Positions 33,691-45,879 are shown, numbered from the stretch's first letter. The stretch: DNA of 64,000 nucleotides from Proteles cristata cristata (GCA_017311185.1 JAESUZ010003487.1:2390001-2454000), one strand, 5' to 3'. Notes: generated by a model from the letters alone, not told the origin. Numbers and translations: made by a program.

Positions 33691-34978
33691 GTTTTGAATT
33701 CACTCTTTGTTCGTAGACGTGAGATGTGTGATTAGCAGCCTGCTTTAACTAAGAGATGTGTAAGTGCCCACAAAGACAGGGCAGCTGGATTTGTCTTAGA
33801 GATCTGAAGCTTTGAGCCCTGTCCACTGTAAATCTACGGACATTTCATTGTATTGTCTCTTTGTGTATTTCCTTGAAATGTTGGCATGGTAGGCACTGTG
33901 ATCTGGAAAATAACAAATATTTTGACAGTCGGCAAAATGCCCTCAGTCATTTAACCGTTGGAGCTAGAGTCTTAACCCCAGCCTCCCTAGTTAGGCTCCT
34001 CTGCTCTTAGTGAAGAGAGTGGAGTGCTGAACTCAGGCTTACTGGTAAGTCAAAGTGATCTTCTAGTGGGTGTTATTGACACAGAGCCATCAGTTGGAAA
34101 CTGGATGACAGGCCAGTTTTTAAAGCATATGTACTAGTCTGCCTTTCTCCTTTTTTATGTACACACTAGTGTAAACAGATTGGTCTAGTTGTCCCCATAA
34201 AATTAAATTCATTCAGCACCATTAACTCTCCTTTCTTGCTCCTCTCCCTCCTTTTACCTTCAGGCCATGCCTCTTTCCTTCTGATTCTCCTTCCTTTCAG
34301 AAAGATTTATTAATGATATATTGTGCTAGCCTATGCTAAGTGCTGTGGGAGCCAATACTTCTAATACCCCAAATAATTAAACTGGAAAAGGAATATCGCT
34401 ACAGGCTTAACTCCCTATTTCCTTGCTCATTGTTTTCACATTGAATTTTGGCTTTCTGATTTTTCTTTGAAAGAAAGAAATTGATCAGTAATTTCTGAAT
34501 TGTATGTCTTTTCTTAACCTATCCATAGTAGTAGAGGTTGAGGCACCAGCAATAACAACAACAAAAGCTGTCTGTCCCAGGTAAACATTTTGTTTGTATG
34601 GGGTTAACAATGTTTTCAAAGTGGGCTCCGGGGAAGGTACACACTTCCTGAGGTAGATGTGTTGTGCTCAGTCAGGTTGAGGTAATCACAGAGTCCAGAC
34701 AGTCTGTTTAGAAAGGTGTCTTTGCTATTTCTATAGGTACAGACAAGCAGAGTGATGTTATAGTAAGCATAGTGCATTGCTGAAAAACATATCAGAAATA
34801 GGAGGAAACCTGATTCTTCTGGTTAACTTAAGTTCTGGAAAAGCACATTTCAGAATTACAGACGGCAACTTAAAAACATATTTTTAAATCAAATTCATAA
34901 GCTGTTTCTTAGATTGTAAGACAGTTGAGTTTCAGTTTAGAGCCATTTTACTGTGAGAACACTTTTTTCAATTGAAAG
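33691..34978. other. mostly unique sequence
   Basis: A fragment near 34300-34360 ('TTGTGCTAGCCTATGCTAAGTGCTGTGGGAG') resembles an old MIR/L2-age repeat. A CTG|GTAAGT at 34045 has no in-phase exon in front of it. Confidence 0.35.
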
Positions 34979-35176
34979 GTTTTTTCGTTTTTTGTTTTTT
35001 TAAGGTTTGTTTATATTTGAGAGAGAGAGACAGAGCGTGAGCAGGGCAGGGGCAGAGGGAGATGGAGACAGAATCGGAAGCAGGTTCCAGGCTCTGAGCT
35101 GTCAGCACAGAGCCCAGTGTGGGGCTCAAACTCACGAACCGTGAGATCATGACCTGAGTCAAAGTCAGCAGCTTCA
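34979..35176 (-). repeat. CAN SINE lacking most of its head, minus
   Basis: T-rich tail and GAGAGAGAGACAGAGCGTGAGCAGG body, and the usual TCATGACCTGAG. After CAAAGTCAGCAGCTTCACG it stops, so the tRNA-like head is 5'-truncated. GAAAG-TTT words flank it. Confidence 0.92.
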
Positions 35177-35912
35177 CGGAAAGTTTCTACATGTGACTTC
35201 TGTTGGTGTAGCTGGTGTTTTTTTGGAAATCATTAAAATTAAAAGTATTATCAGTTTATACTTGTGTAAATCTTTTGAGTTAGCATGTCTTCGAAGAGGT
35301 AGCACCAGAGTCGGAATCTTCTGGGAAAGTTAGCATGGGCTCTGATTTCTCAGCTATGCTTTTCTGTACTTCAGAACAAGTGGACGTGTACCCAGAAGTG
35401 GAGAGGGCTGGTTTAGGGGTTGTTGGTACAGTGTGTTTCCTGCTTTTTTGGTTGTCATTGGCCTTTTCATTTCAGTTCAAATGTGTATACTCTCTTTATC
35501 TGGATAGGAGAGTTGTTAGCTTTAAGAAGAAAGTCTCTAGGAAGCACAGTCTCACATGAGTGCTACCATAGTAACTTTAGGAATACATGGCATTTGATTT
35601 CGAGGTAGTCGGCTTCTTAGCTATCTTGTTCGCTTTTACTTTGGAAGGAAAGGGACAGATTCATGTTATTTTCTGGGGAGGTGTTGAATTTGAGTCAGTT
35701 AACCTTGCCAGAATACCCTTAAAGATAAAATAGCAAGTCATTAAGGCTGCGTCCATATACTTTAGAAGCTCAAATCATTTATGTCTTTCTTCACTGTTTA
35801 CAACACCTAGATATAAAGGATAAAGTAAGCATTTACTGTGAAATTATCCATATCCATAGAATTAATTAAGTAGATTTTCTGCCCCTCCTTCCCCCGGTGA
35901 TTCTTTGGCTTT
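35177..35912. other. unique non-coding sequence
   Basis: Two overlapping short open frames lie at 35335-35608 without splice or family support. Confidence 0.35.
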
Positions 35913-35929
35913 AGGACATAGATGTTTCT

Positions 35930-36062
35930 TTTTTTTATATATATATTTTTATTTTTCATTTATTTCTGAGAGAGAGAAAGAGATAGCATGAACAGGGGAG
36001 GGTCAGAGAGAGAGGGAGACACAGAACCTGAAACAGGCTCCAGGCTCTGAGCTAGCTGTCAG
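35930..36062 (-). repeat. 5'-truncated CAN SINE with exact 17-bp target duplication
   Basis: From a T-rich tail to GAGCTAGCTGTCAG, where the copy stops; the whole tRNA-derived part is missing. AGGACATAGATGTTTCT is exact on both sides (35913-35929 and 36063-36079), so the truncation happened at insertion, not by later deletion. Confidence 0.97.
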
Positions 36063-36079
36063 AGGACATAGATGTTTCT

Positions 36080-36973
36080 ATTGAGACTTCTATTGCTAGC
36101 TTGAGACTCAGATAAACTGGAGAAATCTAGAGAAGTTAATAGCAAAATTTGTAAATTGTAATTTTTTAACCTACTTCCAGGCATTGGTTTGTCTAAGGAT
36201 TATTTGCTACCTCATGAATGATTCATGGGTGTCTACAGTCAGTGGAAATGTATTTTTTTGTCCCAGTTACACCCTGCCTTCCCATCCAAAAAGAGGAAAA
36301 GGAGAATAAGATATATATAGCCTTTAATAGAGGCTGAATGGGAATTTAACCGTGTACTATAAATGTATGTAGTTTAATTTTGAAGAATTTCTTAAATATA
36401 TGTCTGTATGCAAGGTTGGTTTTTGTGGTATCATAGCCTATAGGACTGTTTGCCTTCACTGTGGTTTTTTTTTTTTTTTTTGCTTTTTGATGTATTTAAG
36501 ATAATTGATTTTGAATTTAATAATTTGAGGACCTCACTTTCTTTTAATAGTTCTGAATCTTTTGGTGCTAGTTACATACATTTTAATAAGCAAAATCCTA
36601 TACTTGACATTTTGTGGTCTCAACCTAAATGTCTGGAGCTGTGCTACCTATCAATATCACAGAGTCGGAGCACAGTTTTATTGCACTTCCTTGAGAAGTG
36701 AAAAAGACTGAAAAGGCAGAAGTGTCATAGGCGAGGGTAAACTTCAGTGGAAAAATGAGTGGGGAAGTTTATAAAAGACCTACCAATGCCTTATAGGAGT
36801 ACTGAGACTTCTGTGTCTTTATTTAAACTATAAAGTAATTTAAAGTATAAAGTAATATCTTTAAAAGAAACAACTATGTCATAATTATTGAATTAGAATA
36901 GCAAGAGGACAGGCAAAAGGAAACTGTTGCTCTCTCAATTTCTCTAACTTCTTTGTCATTCAAAAGCTATATG
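36080..36973. other. unique non-coding sequence
   Basis: Contains a T-run near 36464-36481; otherwise nothing recognised. Confidence 0.4.
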
Positions 36974-36983
36974 ATCCAGATTT

Positions 36984-37224
36984 GGTTTTAATTTTTAATT
37001 TTTAAATTTTTTTTTAAAGACAGTGAGTGTGAGTGGGGGAGTGAGATGGAGGGAGGGAAGGAGGGGAGGGAGGGAGAGAGAGAGGAGAGAGACAGAATGA
37101 GAATCCCAAGCCGACTCTACATTCAGGGTGAAGCTCGATGGGCTAGATCTCATGACCCTGAGATCATGACATGAATGTAAATCAAGAGTCAGATACTCAA
37201 CAGACTGAGCTACCCAGGTGCTCC
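36984..37224 (-). repeat. CAN SINE, minus, left of a SINE pair
   Basis: GGAGGGAGGGAAGGAGGGG-rich body and a GAGCTACCCAGGTGCTCC end. ATCCAGATTT (36974-36983) and ATCTAGATTT (37225-37234) flank it. Confidence 0.94.
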
Positions 37225-37234
37225 ATCTAGATTT

Positions 37235-37300
37235 TTTTTTTAAGTTTATTTATGTATTTTGAAAGAGAGAGCGAGCGAGCAGAGAAGGTGAGCAGGTAAG

Positions 37301-37342
<42 letters not shown>

Positions 37343-37471
37343 GTTGCCCATGCAGGCTCTACTGTGTCAGCACAAACTCCGATGTGGGATTCAGTATCAC
37401 AAATGTGAGATCATGACCTGAGCTGAGATCGAGAGTCAGATGTTTAACCAAGTGAGCAGCCCAGGTTCCCC
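37235..37471 (-). repeat. CAN SINE, minus, right of a SINE pair
   Basis: It starts within the right target duplication of its neighbour and ends GAGCAGCCCAGGTTCCCC, followed by TAGATTT. It holds a long GA dinucleotide run (about 37305-37338). Confidence 0.94.
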
Positions 37472-39263
37472 TAGATTTCTAATTCTTCCGTTTATATGGC
37501 AGTTTTATTACAGTCCAGAAAATAAACTTTTGTTTCATAGTTGAGTTATAAGGGTGTGAAAATAGAAGATAGTTTTGAACTAATGTGTTTTGAAACTATA
37601 TTGTGATTACTCAAGCTATTATATTTGAATAGAATAGAAATGTAAAATTCCTTTGACTTAAATTAAACATCTGTTAGACAGATCACGCTTGCTTCATGAG
37701 TCTTATTTATATGCAATTGTATTTTATTAACCTAGTGGAATCTAAAGTTTATCCTTTCTTTGAAACTAGATGCTTTGGAACATTTAAGTTTTTCTCTCAT
37801 GTAGACGTTAGATGTTTAATGTTGCTGCTGCTTCAAAATACACACAAATTTTCATAAAATCTTTATTGTCTTCCATGTAAGTTATTACTTCTTTGAACTT
37901 GTTCACTGACATAGTTGTAGGATTTGTCAAGGTCAAGTTCAGACTTTGTCTTTAAAGTATATTTTGAAATATAAAATAACCTTTTATAAAATACCGCTGT
38001 TATCTCTTAAAATGTATTTTTATTTTAACATATCCTAAATGTCTGTGCATATTACTTTAAACCATAATATGTGCTCACCACATTTATGTATTTCCCATCT
38101 TACTATTTTTTTCCTCATCTTTTAAAAGTAAATATTAAAAACAAATACAAAAAAATCAAAACCTTTCCCTGATCACACTGCAGTGGCTTGTCACCAAAGC
38201 TGTTCAGCCTCAGAGCCAAATAAAAGCTGTCTGCCATGCTGTCCATGGTCCCCACAGACCTGCTGCCCTTCTGGCTGTCCTCGAGTCCTGTGGGGGGTCG
38301 GGACTGTCACAGCAGGAGCCACATACTTCCTGCTTGACTCTTGGTGATTCTGGGATGGAAGCTAAGAGGCATTTGTTTATTACTTATTTATTCGGATACA
38401 TTTGGTATCTTTGGCTTATTGTAATACAGACGTCGGTGTTTCTTTTAGTCAAATCGCTACTTTTACTGAGGTCCCTGTTGATTAAGGGCACCATTTCCTA
38501 CTAAATTACAAGGGCTGGTTATGAAAAGAATATACCTGATCATTTGTTTATATAACACATTGAGATCTCATGAGGTAGTTCAAGTTTTCACAGTGATTTG
38601 AAGCAGAGATAAATACAGGGTACCTCGAGGGACCCTGAGAGAAAAGGAAAAACAAACATTTACTATTCCTTTTGGTAATACATAGTTCCTGGCCTTGACA
38701 CGTGTCGTGTCAGTTTAAACCCTGGATAAATTCTTTGTGTCAGAATGTGAAGTGTGTTCTGAGGGTGTCTAAATTCTCTAATTTGAAGTTGAAACTAAAT
38801 TACTTTTTATTTTCAAAGCACTCAGATTTTATTTCTTAGGCCACAGTGTATATAGGGAAACGGAACTGTGTCTTTCAGCTCATCTGCTTTTAGTTGAATC
38901 TTGTAACTGTTGCAAAGACGTTCTGTGTGCATTCTAAACTAGTTAAGTAGGAAAAATGATTCTGATCTCAAAAAGGGGGAAGTTTTGATTAACTGGTCAC
39001 ATCAGATACTGCAAAATGAGCTTTGTCAGAAGAAAGGACTCAAAAGATGTAAATCAAAGATGTAAAGAAAATTGGGTTAGAAGCATCCTGCATGGTTAAG
39101 ATATGTTCTCATTATATAGAGCTACATGTCAGTTAATGTTTTGTTTTTCATTGTTTTATTCACAGAACATTTTTAACATTATAGTTGACCATATATGTAC
39201 GTGTAATTTCTGTGTCAGTGTCATTAAATCAATAAATTTGTCTCATTTAAAAAATATCACTAT
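37472..39263. other. mostly unique sequence
   Basis: Around 38160-38340 a more GC-rich patch ('AAATAAAAGCTGTCTGCCATGCTGTCCATGGTCCCCACAGACCTGCTGCCC') resembles an old L2-type LINE by memory only. The rest is AT-rich and featureless to me. Confidence 0.35.
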
Positions 39264-39374
39264 TGGGGCTCCTGGCTGGCTCAGTTGGTGGAGCACATGA
39301 CTCTTTGTTTCGGGGTTGTGAGTTCGAGCCCCACGTTGGGTGTGGAGATTACTTAAAGTCTTTAAACAAAAATA
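39264..39374 (+). repeat. short tRNA-type CAN SINE, plus
   Basis: GGGGCTCCTGGCTGGCTCAG, a tRNA-like GGTTGTGAGTTCGAGCCCC box B, GTTGGGTGTGGAGATTACTTAAAG, then an A-rich end. It is the best preserved of the four short copies. Confidence 0.95.
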
Positions 39375-39580
39375 AACTAAAATCACTCTGCTGCCAAACA
39401 TTAATAATCATGATGAGACCCCAAACAGGTAGAAACTAGGACATGAACATAAAGTGAAAGGTGTATGTTTAAGTCATCGGTTTAATTAAGTGTAGTCTGC
39501 TTATATTTGATTACATTTCTTAGTTCCAGTGTAGCCATCAGTGTGGTTTCCATACAGAGACGTGAATGTGGAACCAAGTA

Positions 39581-40400
39581 CAGTAAAACCTTGGATTGTG
39601 GGTAACTTGTTCTGCAAGTGTTCCACAAGACGGCCAAGCATTTCGCATACATTTTAACTTGATAACTGAGTGATGACTTGCAATACGAGTTGTACATGAC
39701 GCCGAACATCACATGATCACAACTGAGGGATTGTGGGTGATCGTCTCCCATGCTCAGATGCTCCACGGTGTTTGGCAGAAATCAGTGATTTTTCAGAACG
39801 TTGGAAGGTGCCCACAACTGGCACTAGTGGTTTTGTTTGTTTGTCGTTTCAAAGCACCTATGGACAGTCCTTTGCTTTTCCATATAAGAGCAAGCTTAGG
39901 AATGCTTTGCTCTATTCTATGTCAGGCTACCTGCAGATAGAGACCCTTTCCTCTGCTGCCTTATTGCCAGTTACATTAAATACAGTAGATGATGAGAGTT
40001 TATCAATACTGTAGTATAGTCATCATCCATGGGAGGGTATACAATGGCTCCCAAGCAGAAAAGATGTCATTGAGACAGTAGATAGCAGTGACTCCATTAG
40101 TGATAATGAAAGTCGTCCTTCACAATAACCCTCCTCTGTCTCGTCTCCCTCACACCAGCCATGAAGGTTTTCAACAGTAAGTGTAGGTTAATTGGTTGAT
40201 TTTTCTTTATATTTTGTATTTTCTTTATTCTTTTATATTATATCACAGTATTGTAATCATTTTTATATGAGTATTTTTGGGTTGTGGAACAAATCATCTG
40301 AGTTTCCATGATTTCTTATGGGGAAATTCGCCTTGAAATACAAGTGCTTTGGATTACGCGTTTCCAGAATGAATTATGCTCACAAACCACAGTCTTACTG
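39581..40400. mobile_element. Tigger/pogo-like DNA transposon, internally deleted
   Basis: The terminal inverted repeats begin CAGTAAAACCTTGGATTGTG on the left and, read from the other end, CAGTAAGACTGTGGTTTGTG on the right. TA precedes the left end; the right has TG, a decayed TA. 'GCAATACGAGTTGTACATGACGCCGAACATCACATGATCACAACTGAG' fits the old mammalian Tigger-like element as I remember it. At 40044 an ATG reads MAPKQKRCH before a stop, and just after it a frame DSISDNESRPSQ ends at 40126-40128, like transposase N- and C-terminal scraps joined by a deletion. It is not mobile. Confidence 0.75.
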
Positions 40401-40489
40401 TGTTATCAATACAGACCCTGTTTCAATCATAGTATAAGTAGAGTAGAAACTCCTTGGAACTGAAAGATCATATATAATTGCTAGTATGC

Positions 40490-40680
40490 ATATTGTGCTT
40501 ATCATGTGCCCCATAGCGTTCTAAGCTCTTCTTAGAGTAATCCACATAATCCTCAACAGAAATTTAAGTACCAGCTATTGTGTTACCATTTTAGAGATGG
40601 GGAAATAAAGGCACTGAGGCATATTCATTGATTAGCAGATAAGTCTCAGTCTTCTCTAAATCAGACATTCAGTGGAAATC
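40490..40680 (-). repeat. MIR-like SINE, minus
   Basis: 'CTTATCATGTGCCCCATAGCGTTCTAAGCTCTTC', 'AATCCACATAATCCTCAACAG', then 'ATTTTAGAGATGGGGAAATAAAGGCACTGAGG' are antisense MIR landmarks in order. Confidence 0.75.
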
Positions 40681-41679
40681 AGTCTCCTACTTCTTAAGTT
40701 CCATTCTTCGGAGGGTGCATGCATAAGATTCTCCATTTCGTGTCCTCAGGTTCCATTTTAGGTCGGAATTCCACATTTTCCCCTGTTGATCAAGAAATTT
40801 CACAGAAAGCATTGCTGATCCACCATGTCATTTAGGCATTATTTTCCTTTCTTCTCTCTCCCTCTCCAACCAAAGACGTTATTAGATGGAGCACATGGTC
40901 CTTGGAGCTGAGGAGGACCACCCTCAGGTGTCTTGTCCCACAGAAGAGAAAAACAGCAAGTAGATTTTATTGGACTCATTTGAGAAGAGGATGAGAAATG
41001 GGGACTCTAGTCATGTTCCTTTAGGGTGGTTAGTCAGTTTCCACGGTCAGTTGAATTTTAGGATAAACATTAATGCAATATTCTTTGTGCAGTGCACATT
41101 GGTAGTGCTTTGCACATTGGTAGTGAAGGTTTGTTCTCTTAAAAACGTAAACAAAAACCACCGTCAACAAAAGAGATTAATAATTTCAAAAAAAAAGTTT
41201 CACACTAACAAGGTATAGGTAAGGATGTGACCAAGGCTTAGCATTGTGTTTGCTGTCCCCTCCGTCCCAATGAGGGTCTGTAGACTCATATCATTGTAAC
41301 TGGTGACACTGAAATCCTATAAAGTTGCCAAGCTGTGTATTAGAAATGATTATTTGAATTAATCAATAAAGAAAAACACAAGTCACAGATATGACACTAA
41401 GCTGTTCTTGGCTTCAGATTAAGTTACACAGATAATTCGTCAGTAGGACTTGTGTTTGGACATAAATCTCTTTAACATGGGCTATTTTGTTTGGGGGATG
41501 GAAAAAGGAGCCAGCCCACTTTCTTTTTCATGTCCTTTTCTTTACAAATAACTTGAGAAGTTTTCCTAAATTAAAAAATGTTAAAAAGGAATTTCCTGGG
41601 TTTCCCATAATAATAAAGCTTATATAGGACCCTTTCACACAAAAAGAAGTAAATTTTCAAATGCAAATTTCAACTTTTA
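40681..41679. other. unique sequence with a small tandem duplication
   Basis: TGCACATTGGTAGTG occurs exactly at 41093-41107 and 41111-41125. Nothing else is recognised. Confidence 0.45.
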
Positions 41680-41686
41680 AAAAATG

Positions 41687-41721
<35 letters not shown>

Positions 41722-41921
41722 GAGGAGAATGTGAGCAAGGGAGGGACAGAGAGAGCGAGAGCGAGAGCGAGAGCGAGAGAGAGAGAGAGAGAGAGGAGAG
41801 AATCCCAAGCAGGCTCCATGCTCAGCACACAACCTGACTCGGGGCTCCATCCCACGACTGTGCGATCATGACCTGAACTGCAAGAGTCAGACACTTGACT
41901 GACTGAGCCTCCCAGGTGCCC
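41680..41921 (-). repeat. CAN SINE with GAGC-rich body, minus
   Basis: AAAAAATGTTTATTTATTTATTTTGAG to GAGCCTCCCAGGTGCCCC. The body contains GAGAGC hexamer repeats followed by a GA run, which explains the Leu/Ala/Ser-repeat antisense open frame. Confidence 0.95.
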
Positions 41922-42599
41922 CTCTATTTTTATTAAAAGAATTATATTAAAGTGACTAAAGAAATCTTTCAATTACTTTTAAAAAGCCTAACTGAAGTAC
42001 AGTTTCTATTTCTTATTGACTGTATTAATTTTTAGATAATCATGATGCAACCTAACAGACATGGCATTTATATTTTATAAAAGGTAAAAAAAAAAATAGG
42101 CCACTCATTTTCTTAGATTTCTCCCAGTTTTTAATTATTTATTTTTCTTACATAAGGAAAGTTATCCCTGCTTGATAGGATTAGTATATAGTGTTTTTAC
42201 TTGCTCATGGGTTTTTGTGACCTAACAGTATTTACCATGAATATAAAAAAGAGGTTTTAATTACCACCTCAACTGTACTTTACTCACAGCTGCCATTTCA
42301 CTTTTTCTCTTTTATTTTAAAGCTGTTTTTAAGCATATATACAATGAAGTTATAATTTAATTAATACTGTCAAATATGCTTTTAGTGTTTCAATAATTCA
42401 TGCTGTTTCTTAAGTCAGTGGTTAAATCTAGCTCTAAAAATTTTACTTTTGAGTCTTTATTCTATAACTCATGGTTAAGTTTCTAAATCTTCTAAAAACT
42501 TTGTTTGGTATACCTTTAAAAAACACTTGACCACATCCTTTCAAAATAAAATGTGGAAATAGTGTTTTTATATTAGAATGTGTGTCTTAAGCATGAAGC
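41922..42599. other. unique AT-rich sequence
   Basis: No feature seen. Confidence 0.4.
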
Positions 42600-42790
42600 T
42601 TTTCTTGCATACCTAGTCTTTCATATATATTTTATTTCATTATATTCTTAATACTGGTTTGAGAGAGAGAAATTATTCTCATTTTATAGATAAAAATGCT
42701 GAGGCTCAGAGAGATTAGTCAAGGTCAGATAGTGAGGTATAGGTAGCTCTAGAATTTGAACCTGGGACTATATATTTCCCAAATCTAATC
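42600..42790 (-). repeat. MIR SINE, minus
   Basis: 'TATTCTCATTTTATAGATAAAAATGCTGAGGCTCAGAGAGATTAGTCAAGGTCAGATAGTGAGG' and 'GAATTTGAACCTGGGACTATA' follow antisense MIR. Confidence 0.85.
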
Positions 42791-43145
42791 TCTTTCTAGA
42801 ATAATTTAGGGCTTCCTCTGGTAGTGCAAATGGAACTTCTTGATTAGTTGAAAGCCCTGACTTGTTTTTCATTCCCCAGCCAACTGATGGTCTCTTCCAG
42901 TTTAATCTATATTCATTTCTGGAACAGTGTTTGTATACACTAAGGTAGGGTATTCTAAGTATACAGAAACCATTTATTTGGACTTTGTTCCATACATTTT
43001 ATGGTGTCATAAGACAAATAGCAGACATTAAGTTCCATAAATGGGATTACAGAGCAATGTATCCACATATGTAAAATCACATGCTGGAGCAGGTACGTAG
43101 TGTGGGAAGGCTGATGGACACTGGATCCATTACTCTCCATCTCTT

Positions 43146-43374
43146 TTTTTTTTTTTTAATTTTTAATGTTTTATTTATTTTTGAGAGAGAGAGATAGAGA
43201 CAGCGTGAGCAGGGGAGGGCCAGAGAGAGAGGGAGACAGAGAATCCGAAGCAGTCTCCAGGCTCTGAGCTAGCTGTCAGCACAGAACCTGACACAGGGCT
43301 CAAACCCATGAGTTGTGAGATCATGACCGGAGCCGAAGTCGGACGCTTAACCAACTGAGCCACCCAGGCGCCCC
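43146..43374 (-). repeat. CAN SINE, minus, with 17-bp target duplication
   Basis: Full length, ending TGAGCCACCCAGGCGCCCC, with GAGCTAGCTGTCAGCAC. ATTACTCTCCATCTCTT (43129-43145) and ATTTCTCTCCATCTCTT (43375-43391) differ by one base. Confidence 0.97.
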
Positions 43375-43539
43375 ATTTCTCTCCATCTCTTGACTCTCTT
43401 AACCAGATGCTTACCTTGCTGTTTAGATCATTACAACCAGAGTAGCTAGAAATGAAGTGCAGAAATTAGGGCTAGTTTTTGCTGATGGGACTCAAGTGTC
43501 ACAAGGTGCTCATTTCTTGGACATTCTGATTAGTAGTGG

Positions 43540-43640
43540 TTTTATGGTATCATCTTCATTTCACAGGTAAGAAAACCTGAAATTCTAAAGCTGAATGCTT
43601 TTTCAAAACAAATACTCTAACTCCTGAGCATATGGAATAC
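43540..43640 (-). repeat. MIR-like fragment, minus
   Basis: 'ATCTTCATTTCACAGGTAAGAAAACCTGAAATTC' followed by 'CTAACTCCTGAGC' resembles antisense MIR. The GGTAAG in it is part of the repeat. Confidence 0.5.
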
Positions 43641-44929
43641 AGTCCACCATGTCCAAGCCATGTAGTTCTGGGCTTTGCTGTGTAGGACAGGACATTGAGG
43701 GCAGAAGGTTACATTTCTTTTCCTCTGAGGCATCTGATTCTGCTCAGTGTTGTTACTTTTGCTGTTTCCATTCAACAATAGAGGCTCTTCGGAGGATGTT
43801 CTCTGGCTGCTTTCAGCTAACTTCCCTTTCCCCTTGATGTACTAGACACCACAGATACAACGTTTTCTATGTTACCAGCTACTTATGCTCCCTGAGTGGG
43901 ACAGGGATTGCAGTTCCTATAAGTGACAGGAACATCTTTCATATCTGGGATTTCTAATATTTCCACCCTCAGTTTTAATGAGTGGCTCATGGTGCTTAGT
44001 TAGCATCTTCTTTAGATATGTTCAGAGCCAGGATGATGGACACATGTGCCACTCTTCCCATCTCCCTCCTTCCCCCTGCAGGTATCTATAAGTGATATGC
44101 TCTTCTTTACACACTGCTGACACTGGCTCTTCATTCTTGATATTATATATGGAGCGGGAAGCCACCAATGGTGTTATGCAGCACCATTCTTCAAAAGTCT
44201 GGTGAGCTAGTGTGGACACAAGCACTCAAACCCAATTCTGATTTTTCTTTGTCATATTGTTCTGTCTATTATATTCTACCCATCACTCAAGACAAAGATA
44301 GGGTCTTGGTTTCAATACCTTCCCCCTATATCCAAGAAAAAATCTAGCTGAGATGAACATCCAATTTGTAATACTTCATGAACACTCTATTAAAAAAACG
44401 TGGCTTTACCCTTCTTACTTCACTCATAGGGAAGTAAATGGTGGACTGAGTATAAAATTCAGTGTTCCTACATCTTGCATGAAATTGGGAAGAATTTTAT
44501 ATGACTAAGCCTGATCCATGTTTTATCAAACAGATCTCCTAGAAAACAACCATAATTGTATAGGTTAAAACAAAAACCATTTAAGAATTAAAGTGAGTAA
44601 CATGAACTGCCACAGAATCATGGTCTTTTCTCAATTGGTCTAATTCTGGTGCTGGCTTTTATCCTGGTAAAAGATTCAGATGTCCTCATTTCCAGAGGGT
44701 TTAGGATTCTGCCCTGGGTCGGCAACCTACTTGCATTGTTTCACTCACCTAAGGAAGTAGTGGGAGTTCAGCCCTGGGACTACCAGTCATGCTTTCCACT
44801 GAGCGATCCCTAAGAATAGGGTATATTATTTGGGCTCTAAACGTATAAATATTGGTGCAAAATGGCAGAGTTGAAAGATAGGTGTAATCTTATTTTGATG
44901 CCTAATTATAGGCTAACACAGATGAGTCC
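43641..44929. other. non-coding sequence, possibly old repeat
   Basis: Slightly GC-richer than its surroundings, with a feel of degraded retroelement around 43840-44240, but I cannot place it in a family. Confidence 0.3.
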
Positions 44930-45430
44930 TGATGTGCAGTCCTGGACTCCTGACTGTAGAAAACAAACCCAGCTCAAACCAGAATGAGCAAAATTGGATT
45001 GTAGTTCTTCAGATAAGTGGGAAGTCCAAGACTACAGCTGGCTCCGGGCACATCTGGATGGGAGGACTTAAACAATCTCGCTAGCACCTTCTCTCTCATT
45101 TTGTCTCTACTTTTTTCTCTGTTGGCTTCTTTTTTCAATTAGGACTTCGTGTGTTGATGAAGAAGGTCATCAGCAACTCCAGCTTTCATCATTTTAAAAG
45201 CTACTATTCCCGTTACTAGAGCATTTTTTCCCTATTAGCTCCAACAAAAATTATAGGAACAACTCATTGGCACAGGCTACACTACCTGCTCATTTTAGAC
45301 CCAGTCATGACAAGGGACTGGGGGTAGAGCTAGCAATTTGGTCAGTCGCTGATCACACTAGGGGGTGTGTGAAAGGATGGATATCCATCCCAACAGGACC
45401 CCATGTGACTGGTCAGTGGTAAGCTGCTTG
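44930..45430. repeat. ancient interspersed repeat, family unsure
   Basis: 'ACCCAGCTCAAACCAGAATGAGCAAAATTGG', 'GGCTCCGGGCACATCTGGATGGGAGGACTTAAACAATCTC', 'TCTCTGTTGGCTTC', then a TCATTGGCACAGGCTAC segment and 'GACTGGGGGTAGAGC' follow, in order, a common old mammalian repeat (ctcaaactggcttaagcaaaa ... ggctggatccaggagctcaaacaatgtc ... tgtgttggcttc ... ctcattggcccggct). Confidence 0.45.
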
Positions 45431-45694
45431 CCTCTGTTGGAGAGAGGTATCCAGACTAGGGTTTGTGTTTTGTGTGTTTTCATGTTTTTTCAAGTCCAGA
45501 GCTTAGAAAAGTCCTGTCTACTCACAGGGATTAGTCAGGTATGCTAATAGCTTCTCTTATCTAAGCCACAAATACATGTTAAAAATCCATTCTCTGCCAT
45601 TCATTGTACTAGACACACTAGGTATAAGACAAATTTTGCTCACTTGAAGCTTATACTAACATGGAGGTGATGCATTAAAAAAAGGTAGAGTATA

Positions 45695-45856
45695 GGGGCA
45701 CCTGGGTGGCTCAGTTGGTTAAGTGTCCTCCTCTTGATCTTGGCTCAGATCATGTTCTCAGGGTTGTGGGATCGATGCTGAGCTCAGAGCCTATTTGGGA
45801 TTCTCTCTCCCACTCTCTCTTTGTGCCCCACCCCCATAAAAATTTTAAAGTAAAAT
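45695..45856 (+). repeat. CAN SINE, plus, shortened body
   Basis: GGGGCACCTGGGTGGCTCAG head with a brief CT-rich part and a weak A-rich tail. AAAGGTAG words flank it. Confidence 0.93.
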
Positions 45857-45879
45857 AAAGGTAGTGCTCCATTGTAAAA

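Noticed and set aside
37250..37345. Regularly spaced GA-rich repeats resembling an array
   Set aside because: These are the simple GA tracts of SINE bodies; there are no spacers, so not a CRISPR or satellite array.
39264..39374. tRNA-like box A/box B sequence
   Set aside because: It belongs to a short tRNA-derived SINE with an A-rich tail and does not fold as a complete tRNA gene.
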